Below, piece by piece: positions 1 to 9,778 of a stretch of DNA of 64,000 nucleotides. The stretch's first letter is position 1. The number at the start of each line of letters is the position of its first letter. The position numbers were made by a program, and so were the translations under genes. Source of the stretch: Aquilaria yunnanensis (Eukaryota; Streptophyta; Magnoliopsida; Malvales; Thymelaeaceae); assembly GCA_039654915.1 (NCBI GenBank), contig CM077593.1, forward strand, positions 40,890,501-40,954,500, given 5' to 3'. The notes beneath the pieces were generated by a model. The model made no database searches, was not told the origin of the DNA, and worked only from the letters and a program-made list of their open reading frames with translations.

Positions 1-266
1 AGCTCAGAGGTTCCGCCTTCAGGAAATCCTCCCTTGCTTGCGGTAGCTGGTTCTTCTATCCCGAAGGCGATCCGTTTAATCCCCCGAGGGGGCTGTCTGC
101 ACCTTTGGAGTTCTCTGGGGTACTAGGCTAATTCCCGAGTTCGAGGCACTGGAATTCGCCTAGTCCGAGGTCAGTACTAGTGCCTCCCTCGGATGGCGCC
201 AGGTTTCCCGAGCATGCTTTTGGTAGGAGGTACCTTCTAGGAGAGGCGATAGTCCTTCGGCTATCA
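1..266 (-). repeat. Partial 3' LTR of element D
   Basis: This segment matches the last part of the 5' LTR at about 6405-6668, including the shared ending CTTCGGCTATCA. It is the inner end of the left (3') LTR; the rest is left of the window. Confidence 0.9.
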
Positions 267-590
267 GTATCTTTGCGAGATTTTTCGTTTCCCTTTGTCC
301 CGAACTCATTCGCTCAAGAGACTTCGGAAAACTTTATCTGTGCTTAGCATGGCGACCTTCTTCGCGAAATCTTGACTTGTACAACTTATGCCCAAGAATT
401 TTGGCTAAGTCTTTTGCCAGGTTTTCTCCATTGTCCCGAACACGTTCGCTCAAGAGACTTTGGAAAACCTTATCTGGTCGGCCACTTTTACGGAATTTGC
501 ACTTCTTATGCTTAAGACTTTTTGGCTAAGAAACTTTCGTACTTAGAGAATTTTTCTAACTTGTACAGCACAATCTTCTTCGCCGAGATC
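267..590. other. Pol-to-LTR spacer of element D with a duplicated motif
   Basis: No gene is seen. A segment beginning TGTCCCGAAC and continuing through TTCGCTCAAGAGAC occurs twice (near 297 and 432), about 135 bp apart. It matches the spacer beside the pol end in element B (46245-46620). The 3' LTR joins this spacer directly at 266/267, without the G-rich polypurine tract seen next to the 3' LTRs of A, B and C. Confidence 0.6.
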
Positions 591-1838
591 CTAAGTATAG
601 AATTTTCTCAAGACGTCCGAATGCCACGTATTTTTTAATTCTATACATTCGGAATCATCGAGCTTGTACACCCCTTTTTGTACCTCGGCAAGGATCAGAT
701 AAGGACCTTCCCAGTTCGCGTGAAATACCCTCTGGGATGGCCTACGGGGTGCAAATTTAGCCTTTCGGAGAACGAGGTCTCCTTTCTTTATTCCTTTTGG
801 CCTGGCACGCAAGTTTATAGTCGTGGCCACTCTCTGCTGAAAAGCCTTTCTTCTCAGCTCCGCTATTTCTCTGTGTTCGCCGACGAGGTCGAGCTTGGTT
901 CTTAGGCCGAGGTCATTTCTACTTTCATCAAAAACTTGTACTCGGATTAATGGTTGCACTACCTCGATTGGGATGATGGCCTCTGTACCGAAAACGAGTG
1001 AAAAAGGCGTTTCCCCTGTTGCTCTTCGGGGTGTTGTTCGGTAGCTCAACAGTACACTTTGGAGCTCTCCTGACCATTTCCCTTTTGTTTCCCCCAGCCT
1101 CTTTTTCAGACCATCTTTTATGGTCCTGTTAGATACTTCTACCTGCCAATTGCTTTAGGGGTAAGCTACTGGGGCGAAGTGCATTTTTGTTCCGAGGTCA
1201 CTGATAAATTCCTGGAACCCTTTGTCTATAAACTAGGATCCATTATCAGCTACTAGTACCCTTGGTATGCCAAATCTGCATACGATGTTCTTCCATACGA
1301 ACTTCTGCACTTCTTTTGCCGAGATAGTAGCCAACGGTTCCGCCTCGACCCATTTGGAGAAATAGTCTATTGCTACTACGCAGAATTTCACGCCTCCAGG
1401 CGCTGTTGGGAGTTGTCCTATGAGGTCTATGCCCCAGACTACGAAGGGCCAGGGATAGTCAGCCGTAGTCACCATTTTCGAGGGTGTCCTCTGGATATTT
1501 GCGTGTTTTTGGCAGTTACCACATTTTCGGACGAACTGCCTAGCGTCCTTTCTCAGGGTAGGCCAAAAGTATCCTTGGCGCAGTATTACTGCCACCAGGG
1601 CGTCGGTTCTAATGTGTGAACCACAAGCACCTTCATGGACTTCTTCGAGGATCATTTCAGTATCTTCTTCGCCAACACACCTCTGTAAAGGATTTGCATA
1701 TCCCTGCCGATACAGTTCTTCGCCTATTAGGAAGATTCGCCCGGAGCGTCTTCGCACTTTTGCAGCCTCGATGGGGTCTTCGGGGAGCGCGTTGTTCGCA
1801 AGATACCTTTTTATCGGGTCTTTCCAGCCTTTTTCCAA
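591..1838 (-). pseudogene. Integrase of element D (degenerate)
   Basis: This is the C-terminal part of the polyprotein, the enzyme that would insert element DNA into the host genome. The zinc-binding HHCC region is readable (HEGACGSH, then CGNCQKHA), followed by the catalytic core with DYFSKW and VADNGS around the first two acidic residues. The C-terminal domain is read at 591-1049 (ends RKFYT). A stop follows VADNGS at about 1233 where relative B continues with Gln, and more stops lie between 1050 and 1232. The core and C-terminal parts are therefore separate open segments. Family identity is certain; function is lost. Confidence 0.9.
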
Positions 1839-1967
1839 AGTTACTATGCTCAGTACTTCAATGCTCGGGCGGCTTAGTACCTCGGTGTATGTTTTTTACT
1901 TCAACAAGCAGTCTGCTTCAGCGTTATCCCGTCGAGGTACATTTTCGATCCGTATGGTGTCGAACTC

Positions 1968-3179
1968 TCAAATGAGCTTTGTCACCAGTTCGTGATATTT
2001 TGCCAAGATTGGGTCCTTCGCCCCATAGTCTCCTGCCGTTTGCCGAACTACTAGCTGGCAATCGCTGTTGGCTTTTAGATTTCGCACACCAATTCTTCTG
2101 GCTAGGCGCAATCCTGCTATGAGGGCTTCATACTCAGCCACATTGTTGGTGACGTTAAAGCTGAACTTAATAGCCTTCATTACTTCAAGGCCTTCGGGAC
2201 CTCTGATAATTACCCCCGCTCCCTGGTGTTCGGACCCCGAGGCTCCATCGACGTACAAAGTCCACTCTGGCTCACCTTCGCTTGGATCTGGATGGCTATC
2301 TTCAGTGTTGGGTACTTCGGCAATGAAATCTGCCAGAGCTTGAGCTTTTATGGCTTTTCGAGGTTCATAAGTGATCTCATGTTCGCCAAGCTCTATGCAC
2401 CATTTGGAAAGCCTTCCCGAATGATCAACTTTTCTCATGACATCGCGCAGAGGTAGACTGCTCCGGACGATGATAGGGTGAGCCTGAAAATATGGTCGCA
2501 GCCTTCTTCCTGCTAGCACCAAGGCATTTATAGCTTTTTACAACAAAGGGTACCTGACTTCGGCGCCATGAAGGGACTTGCTTACGTAGTAGACTGGCCA
2601 TTGCTTCACCCCCTCTTTTTTCACAAGGACCGAGCTTACGGCTTTTTCTGTGACGGCGAGGTATAACATGAGGGGCTCTCCCTGTCGAGGTTGCCGCAAA
2701 GTGGGCAGACCGGCTAAGTAGATTTTGAGTTCCTCCCAGGCCTTTTGGCAGTCTTCACCCCAAGGATGGTCATTACTCCCGAGGTTGTCCTCCTTTTTTG
2801 CTGCCTTAGTGAGGACTTTGAAGAATGGTCGACACCGGTCTCCATATCTGGAAATAAACCTGCTTAGGGAGGTTATCCTTCTGGTGAGCCTCTGTACATC
2901 TTTTATTGTGGCAGGAGTTCGGAACTCGAGTAGAGCCTTAATTTTTTCTGGGTTGGCATCAATGCCTCTTTCTGATACCATGTACCCAAGGAAATTTCCT
3001 GAGGTTACTCCGAAGATGCACCTTTCGGGATTAAGGCGGATCCCGAAGGCTCTGAGCTGGTGGAAAGTTTCCTTTAGATCTGCGACGTGGTCGCCAGGCA
3101 GTTTGCTTTTGACTATCATGTCGTCCACATATACTTCCAAGTTTCTCCCTATTTGGTCGTTGAAGACCTTGATCATCAA
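1968..3179 (-). pseudogene. Reverse transcriptase C-terminal part and two RNase H domains of element D
   Basis: 2538-3179 reads the RT palm end with the catalytic YVDDMIV motif, the thumb, and the element's own RNase H. 1968-2522 continues with the end of that RNase H and a second, archaeal/plant-type RNase H starting at LYVDGASGSEHQGAG with later acidic residues in NNVAEYEAL. Two RNase H domains in series mark the Tat lineage. In-frame stops separate the segments: a TAA replaces Gln after VRYPLL (near 2536) and a TGA replaces Gln after the segment ending KLI at 1968. Function is lost. Confidence 0.92.
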
Positions 3180-3185
3180 CCTCTG

Positions 3186-5066
3186 CTAGGTGGCTCCTGT
3201 ATTTTTGAGCCCGAAGGGCATCCTGATGTAGCAGTATGTTCCTCCCTCGGTGATGAAGGCGGTTTTTTCTTCATCTTCAGGGTCCATCCTTATTTGATGA
3301 TACCCACTGAAGGCGTCTAAGAAAGTTAGGAGCCCGTATTCGGCAGTTGAGTCTACCAATTGGTCTATCGGTGGGAGAGGGTATGAATCTTTGGGGCAAG
3401 CGTCATTCAAGTTTCTAAAGTCGATGCACATCCGAAGTTTGCCGCTTCCTTCTTTTGTGGCAACTACCACATTGCTTAACCATTCAGGGTACTTGACCTC
3501 CCTGATGACATCGGCTTCTAACAGTCGTTGGACTTCGGTTTTGACAAAGTTACTTTTACGAACTGAGATGCCTCGCTTCTTTTGCCTGACAGACTTTGCT
3601 TTCGGACTTACTTTGAGGCTATGTTGAATTATGTCAGGGTTTACCCCTGGCATGTCTTTCGGCGAGTAGGCAAACAGATCTTTATTTGTCAGTAGAAAAG
3701 ATACAAGTTTTTCCTTGTCACCTTCGGCCAAGTTTTTCCCTATTCGGGTATTTTGGCCTGGGACAAGTTCTACTTCTTCCATTTCTGCCTTCGCGGGATT
3801 CTCTGCCTCGCCCTTTTTTGGTGCTTTTGCTTCCACAGCTTGCGCGAAGTTGTTTGCTGGAGCCTTTCGTGTTTTCACGAACACCTTCCTTACTTCGCCT
3901 TGATCTATGAAGACTTCCGCATCTCCATCCTTGGCGGCGAAAGTGATGGTTAAGTACTTGACATCAGGGCGAATGTGCAGGTTTCCCTGTGTCTGTCTTC
4001 CAAGGATGGCGTTGTACGATGAAGGGACATCCATAACGATGAACCTTGCCATTGTGGAGGCGTACAACTTTGCTGTCCCAATCACCGAAGTCCCTTTCAG
4101 CATCAAAGGGAGATCGATCCATCCGAGGACGGGCAATTTGGACGGACCTACCCCGAAGGTAGGCGAGGTGACGGGCTTGAGGTCGCTACTAGATACACCC
4201 AACCTCGGCAGCAAGTGTGAAAACAGGACGTCAGCATTTGATCCATCGTCAAGCAGCACTCTCTTGACGTCCCAGTTTCCTATTCTCGCCATGATCAATA
4301 ATGGGTCATCATGGGGAAAAATGACGGCGAAACCATCCTTTTGGGCCAGCTTTTTTGTTGGACTTTGATACTCCATGACTATTATTTCTCTGGCCTTCCT
4401 CTTTCTTTCCGAGGATGGCAGTCCCGTCGTAATTGTTTGTATGATTCCCGCTGAAGGTTGGGGGCGCCTTTTAAGACTTCGGTTTCTCCGCCTGTCGGAG
4501 TCGTAGTCCTCATCTTCTACCTTTCCTTCCTCCTCTTCTCTCCCTTTCGGGGAAGGCATGCGCAGATAACGCCGAAGTTGGCCCTGTTTTATTAGCGACT
4601 CTATATGCTTTTTCAATTGGAAGCAGTCTTCGGTGTCGTGGCCGTAGTCGTGATGAAACTGGCAGAACTTCTTCATATTCTTTCTGTTGTCGGCGGTCAT
4701 GGCCCATGGCCGCTGAACCTGATTTCCCTGCCTTTCCATTGTCATGAGGATGTTGGTCTTTGTGGTGTTCAGGCGTGTGAAAATGGGGAGTTTCCTTCCC
4801 CGCGTTCTCCGAGGTCGGCCTGCCTGTTCGGTGGGATACTGAGTTTCCTGGCTGGACCCTTCGGCCCGGGTGTGATCGAACATCTGAACCGGCATCTTCA
4901 CCGTTGGCCGACTTCCGATAAACTGCTGCGTGAAGGCTGTGGATAACTCCTGGAACTCCGTGATGGTTGCTGGGGCCAATGAATTATATAAGGTTGTTGC
5001 TGGCCCAATGAGAGTGACCTCGAAACATTTGCACACGGTAGCGTCGTCGGCACCGTGCATCATCAT
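3186..5066 (-). pseudogene. Gag C-terminal part, protease and RT N-terminal part of element D
   Basis: This 626-codon open segment begins in the capsid-like retrotransposon gag domain and passes a zinc-knuckle-like CQFHHDYGHDTEDC (about 4623-4668). It then contains the aspartic protease (DDGSNADVLF, about 4234-4262) and RT fingers and palm (LRMCIDFRN, about 3400-3440). It ends at a TAG replacing the Tyr codon that B retains. Compared with B about 81 gag residues are missing in frame at MPVQMFD/HTRAEG. The gag domain is therefore damaged even where the frame is open. It is joined to the upstream gag piece through a nonsense codon at about 5091. Confidence 0.92.
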
Positions 5067-5093
5067 GCTGCGTCTGTACTTGGTCAGATGGGC

Positions 5094-5645
5094 CTATGGA
5101 TCAGTACGGCCATCATAAGTTTCCAGCCGAGGTACTCTGAAATCACCTGGCATGGCTGCCTCAACTACATCTTGGGTGAATGGGGACTCATGCCCACAAA
5201 AGGTTCCAGACAGCCTAGCCCGGACTGGTTTACGGGCCACCTGTTTCTCCACTCTGTCCAACCTCGCCAATATCTTCTCCATAAGGATCGTGGCGCTAGG
5301 TTCTTCTTCTGGGAGGGGAGATTGTCGGTGCCTCTTCGGAGAGTGAGTTTGGCGCTGAGGGGATGGGGACCTCGCCTCAGGTGACTGGCTCCTCCTGTGT
5401 GTGATTTTGGGTCGTCTTGACCCCGCTTGTCCCGCGAGCCGTGCCCCGAGGGGCATGTTTTCTGTTGACGACTCCTCTCGTGGGTCTCCGCATCCCGAAC
5501 TACGATGGGTTGGTTTGGGACTTTTTTCCCGAGGGTGTGCTAGCGAAGGAGGCTTTTGGGCTTGAGCTTGTTGCGGCCACCTTCGGTCTATCTGTTGTGT
5601 CATTTCAGCCACAACAGAACGTTGAAAGTCACGCAGAAAGCTCAT
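5094..5645 (-). pseudogene. Gag N-terminal part of element D
   Basis: The first Met after the primer-binding site is at 5645 (MSFLRDFQRS, matching MSFMREFQRS in B), so this is the likely gag start. The open frame further upstream reads through the primer-binding site and the LTR and is not expected to be translated as gag. The protein is rich in Pro, Ser and Arg and runs into the conserved GDFRVPRLETYDGRTDP. A TAG at 5091-5093 there replaces the Gln codon present in B. Confidence 0.85.
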
Positions 5646-5791
5646 GGTTATGACCAGAGGACGCTCTTCCTCAGGCGTGGAAGTCCCTGGGAGGGCTTGC
5701 TCAGTGGCCGGTTGGACTTCAGGTGCGGACGGGGACCTCGGGAGTCCCTTGTCCTTAGAACGCCGAGTCTCAACGACGGCGACCCGAGGAT

Positions 5792-5814
5792 GGGTTCCCA
5801 CAGACGGTGCCAAA
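5792..5814 (-). other. Primer-binding site of element D
   Basis: Just inside the 5' LTR the minus strand reads TTTGGCACCGTCTGTGGGA. The corresponding site in B is TTTGGCGCCGTCTGTGGGA. The first bases resemble the 3' end complement of plant tRNA-Asp, but the match does not run the full length, so the primer tRNA is uncertain. Confidence 0.75.
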
Positions 5815-6668
5815 TGATGCCCTGAGACATCTTCACTGGAAAGCATGGTGACTTCCGGGAGGACTTCCTGTGAGGGAGAGCGTCTGAAGTTGAGGTTTCC
5901 TAGGGGAATGTGCCTGAAAAGCTCAGAGAAGAGGGTTAGGAGGTCCCCGGGGTGCTTTTCCGGGGAGGAGCCTCCGACGCCCAAGTCAGTTTCCTGAGAA
6001 GGTAAGAGGGAAGCACTAGAGTTTTTAGTGGGCTTGCCTGTATTTTCTCTAGGAAGAGGAGTCGAACCGTTTGCCAGGGTTTGTTCCCTGGTATTTATAG
6101 AGAAGCCCAGCCCGTTCAGATGATGACACATGTTCGGTCGGATGTTCTCTGAGTTTCTGGGCATAGGGGGCGAGTAGCCGGTGACAGGCTCCTTGAGTCT
6201 TGAACCGAGACAGGTCGTGACAATCCCTGGACGGCATTGGCGTGTCAAATCACCGTTTGAGGTGACATGTAGCGTCTGTGGGCGGCATGTTAGAGGCTCC
6301 TTAAATGCTCATGCCGTACTCCCGAGGTCCTCTGGGCGAGGTCGTTCTTTGACACGGTCTCCCTTCTTCGGGAGTTATGCTCGTGCTTTTGGGGGGTTCC
6401 CTTGTTCGGAGGTTCCACCTTCGGGGAGATTCCCTTTTGTTTGCGATAGCTAATTCTCTTCATCCGAAGGCGATCCGTTCAGTCCCCCGAGGGAGCCGGC
6501 ACCATCTTTGCGATCCCTGGCGTTCTTGCTGAAGTTCCAAGTTCGGGGTGCTTGGCTTTGTTCCTTCCGAGGTCAATGATGGTGTCTCTTTCGGGTGACG
6601 CCAGGCTTCCTGATCATACTTTCGGCAGGAAGTATGCACCGGGAGAGGAGATAGTCCTTCGGCTATCA
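5815..6668 (-). repeat. 5' LTR of element D (854 bp)
   Basis: On the plus strand it starts TGATGCCCTGAG and ends TTCGGCTATCA, with TG...CA ends. It lies directly against the primer-binding site and matches the partial LTR at 1-266. It has a TATA box (6091-6100). Its layout matches the 860-bp LTRs of B. Confidence 0.9.
6091..6100 (-). promoter_or_regulatory. TATA box of element D 5' LTR promoter
   Basis: The minus strand reads CTATAAATAC inside the 5' LTR. The same element sits at the equivalent position in both LTRs of B. A G-box-like ACATGTGTCA lies upstream, where B has a perfect CACGTG. Confidence 0.6.
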
Positions 6669-6881
6669 ACTATCTATATATTATAAAAGATATGAAAGTG
6701 CATAAACACTAAATGATATTTTTCATTAAAGTTTAATATATTGTAATGCTTTGATAAGTATATTACTATAGTTTAGCTATTTTAGGATAATGACTAAATT
6801 CTTCAAAAGTTCTTTACCTTTTAATTCAATTTCATTTGATGCACTTTTCAATGTGAGACCATTGGGAAAGTTCATCCACAC

Positions 6882-6990
6882 TATCCAACGGCCCAATCCA
6901 TTTACGTATTGAAAAATTATCTTTTCTAGTAGTAAATATGTTATATACTATCCAACAGCCCAATGCATTTACCCATTGAAAAATGATTGT
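6882..6990. repeat. Imperfect tandem duplication, period about 67 bp
   Basis: The motif ACTATCCAACGGCCCAATCC with the following TTTACGTATTGAAAAA recurs 67 bp later with a few substitutions. Nothing else is recognised between 6669 and 7000. Confidence 0.6.
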
Positions 6991-6999
6991 CTATATCAT

Positions 7000-7350
7000 A
7001 GGAAAATTGACTGAAATAATTATTTTCTATGAAAACAATTGTCAGACAAAATAGTAGGAAATAATTATGTCAGAAATAATAATCGTCGAACCTTGCGATG
7101 CTTTTCTAACACCTTTATTTCCTATGATTTTCTTTTGGTAGATCTATGGGCCCTATCTTTCTATGATTTTTTGATGCCTTATTTCCTACAATTTTTTGTT
7201 AGCAGATATGACAGCTGCAATGGCCCATTATTCCTACGATTTTCTAATGCTCTATTGTTCGATGATTTTTAGATGATTCATTTCCTACTATTTTGTGACG
7301 ACCAAACTTCCTACAATTTTGTGGTGCCTTCATTTCCTATGATTTTTTTA
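7000..7350. repeat. CACTA-like subterminal repeats (orphan)
   Basis: Short motifs such as CCTATGATTTTC, CCTACAATTTT and CCTACGATTTTC recur many times. Similar arrays of mixed-orientation short repeats occur near the right end of the CACTA transposon at 20590-21015. No CACTA terminus is found here. It may be the far left subterminal region of that transposon or a remnant of another copy. Confidence 0.4.
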
Positions 7351-7365
7351 TGAGTAGTTATTATG

Positions 7366-7594
7366 TACATCCTCTGTCCCACATTGTTTGAAACACTTTC
7401 CATTTTGGGTTGTACCAAATTCTTTGAAACATTTCCTTTTTGAGTAAATGTTACTATGTATCTTTATTGTTATACCTTTATTCTCTCATTACTCAATTCT
7501 TCCCTTCCACCCTAAAACCTGTAGGGTTTTGGAAGCCGAACAAGCGCAGCAAAAACTAACCAAAACTCTTTCAAATCCAAGTGAAATGGAGTAA
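7366..7594. mobile_element. Possible Stowaway/mariner-type MITE remnant
   Basis: The left end TACATCCTCTGTCCCACATT followed by TTGAAACACTTTCC resembles plant Stowaway/mariner-like termini, and the right end reads TGAAATGGAGTA. Both ends carry TA. The terminal inverted match is weak, so this is tentative. Confidence 0.3.
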
Positions 7595-8900
7595 ATCAGG
7601 TGTCAAAAACTTTTATACCTAGTCGGCTGATATCTTTAACCCAACTGTTGTGTCGAATCACAAGCTTAAAAAGCTCACATGTGCAAGCTATCTACAGTAT
7701 CCACTTGAACCACTCGGATCACCATACGTCCACCACATTCCTACAGGTGCATTCCTTTTGTGCCCGTAGTGCTAGCTTGCGTCCTCCGAGGAAAAGCAAG
7801 AGGAGAATGCATCTAGAACTTTTCAAAACCCTTCTGATTTCATCCTTATGAAGACTAGGCTGGAAATCCTTACTATATGATGTATATATAGTGAGGCATA
7901 ACTCCTAAGCCTAATAAGGTTCAAAATATTAATCCAATTGGGCCTAATTTTGGGTTTCATAATGGGTCAACCTTTGGGCCAATTATTAATCTAAAATTAT
8001 CATGAAACCAAACCAAACAATTTGGCCCATCACATTGGCTCTAACTGTGCGACAAAATAGGCTCCTATCACATTGGCAATGATCATAAATCATATTTATG
8101 ATCATAAATAATGAGCGGTATCTAGCAACACATCATTGCTATCTAAGTGATAAGATAGCCAGTGATTTGACTAAACCTCTATGATCATTATTCATATATG
8201 TCATTATCCCTTTGTCCATTATATCAAGACCAAGCACGATACATGAAATATATCACTCTCGTACAGCCCAATCTAAGGTTTCTTGATTACTGAGTAAACT
8301 AACTAAAACTGATAACATTGATATCCCATATCAACTCATCTAGGCATGGCCATGTTTTTCCTCAGTCTCTCTCAATCAAAGGGCCCCCAAAGATATCACT
8401 CCCGTTATATAGAAGGGATAAATCTCATCTTGATCATACAAAACCCTTCGCATGATATGTGACATATTCAATGACCACCTTCATGTTCACTCAATTACAA
8501 GTAACAAAGGGAAGTATCAAAGTATGTGACTCACATGTAGGAAACCTTAATGCCCTTAGGTCAAAGGACTACATATACCATGCTCACTATGAGAATCACA
8601 TATGACACTCATATAATGATCCATGTAGCATTCTCATGGTGGGTTGGTCTAGTACACAAGCTCTTGAACTTGTACCTATATGTAGGCTACATGCCTTATA
8701 TTAGACTCCACAAATGTTAGTTTTTATGTATTATTGTAACCTACTCCATAATAATACTAGACTATGGACTTTTAAGAATACTATTATTCTAAGGTTATAA
8801 TTATATTTCATTATGTCATACAGAAACAAAATAACAAACATAATTACTAGAATAATGCCTCAATAAAATATCATGACTCAATATGCAAAACATAATCCCA
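7595..8900. other. Non-coding AT-rich stretch, possibly decayed retrotransposon sequence
   Basis: No credible gene is present; open frames are short and overlap stops. Its texture resembles non-coding internal parts of plant LTR elements, but no LTR pair, primer-binding site or protein domain is seen. Identity is unresolved. Confidence 0.3.
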
Positions 8901-8904
8901 TGAT

Positions 8905-9480
8905 TGACTTTTGGGCACAACACTAACAAAATCCATTGCTCAATTCTCTCCTTCAATCTCAATATGGGTGATTTTTTCTTGGCAGCAAGTCGATGATAGT
9001 TGGAGTGAGGGAAAGAGGCGACAACTTGATGATCGAGATGACCGATTGACGGAGATGGAGAAGGAAGTGAGGACAACAATTGATGATCAAAGTGATGGAT
9101 CAACGCATCAAAGGTGGAAGTGAGGAGGTCGGGGATGGCTATCAACATGTGGGTAATAGAATCGATGCAATGAGGATAAGAATCGATGTGTCATGGATGG
9201 TAATCAATGTGATCAGGATGACAACCGATGCGTCAGGGACAAAAATGACAAGGTTGGAAAAAGAAGTAAGGAGGTCGAGGACAGCAGATTGATGAAATGG
9301 AATCGATAAACAAAGATTAAGGCGATGAGGAAACCAGACAAATATTAAAGCCATAAAGCAACCAGACGGAAATGATGAGGTCAAGATAGAAGCAGGAGAT
9401 TAGGCGATGAGGTGAAGGAGGCAGAAGTATGAGATAAAGATGAAGGGAAAAAATAAGAAAACAAGTGCAAAAATAAAGCT
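8905..9480 (+). other. Purine-rich, GAT/GAG-repetitive stretch
   Basis: The plus strand is rich in GATGA, GAGG and GAAG, with repeated phrases around GATCAGGATGAC and ATCGATGTG. It gives two overlapping 70-codon frames that look like low-complexity charged peptides. No family is recognised. It may be a diverged minisatellite or an old exon of a transposon gene. Confidence 0.3.
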
Positions 9481-9594
9481 GGCCTTAAACTATGTGCAAA
9501 AACATTTATTTCAAACAACACAGGACGGTGAGAGTATTTTTTTATAATTTTGTATATATTGATATATGATTGTATATATATAATTTGGGATATA

Positions 9595-9617
9595 TGTGTG
9601 TGTGTGTGTGTGTGTGT
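9595..9617. repeat. TG dinucleotide microsatellite
   Basis: A run of about eleven TG units follows a TATATA tract. Confidence 0.9.
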
Positions 9618-9778
9618 ATTAAAATATAGAGCAACTGAACTAAAGTATTATGTATTCAAATTGTCAATTTGTACAAAAAAAAAGTTTCAAGTACAATTAA
9701 TTTATAAACTAAAAAAATGATCTAATCTAAGTTCCCAAACCCATTAATAACAATGTTGAGGACTACGAGCTAGGCTTA

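Larger units (their letters stand above)
1..6668 (-). mobile_element. Element D: Tat-lineage Ty3/gypsy LTR retrotransposon, degenerate, left end cut by the window
   Basis: Reading on the minus strand the order is 5' LTR (5815-6668), primer-binding site, gag, protease, reverse transcriptase, RNase H, a second RNase H, integrase, then a partial 3' LTR (1-266). The dual RNase H arrangement and the domain order are typical of the Tat clade of plant Ty3/gypsy elements. The bases right of the 5' LTR are ACTAT (6669-6673), the expected 5-bp target duplication; its partner lies outside the window. Coding is broken by many stops and one in-frame gag deletion. Unlike relative B, there is no antisense extra gene between pol and the 3' LTR. 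Confidence 0.93.

Noticed and set aside
5094..6248. A 384-residue open frame starting inside the 5' LTR of D
   Set aside because: It reads through the LTR and primer-binding site; only the part from Met at 5645 matches gag.
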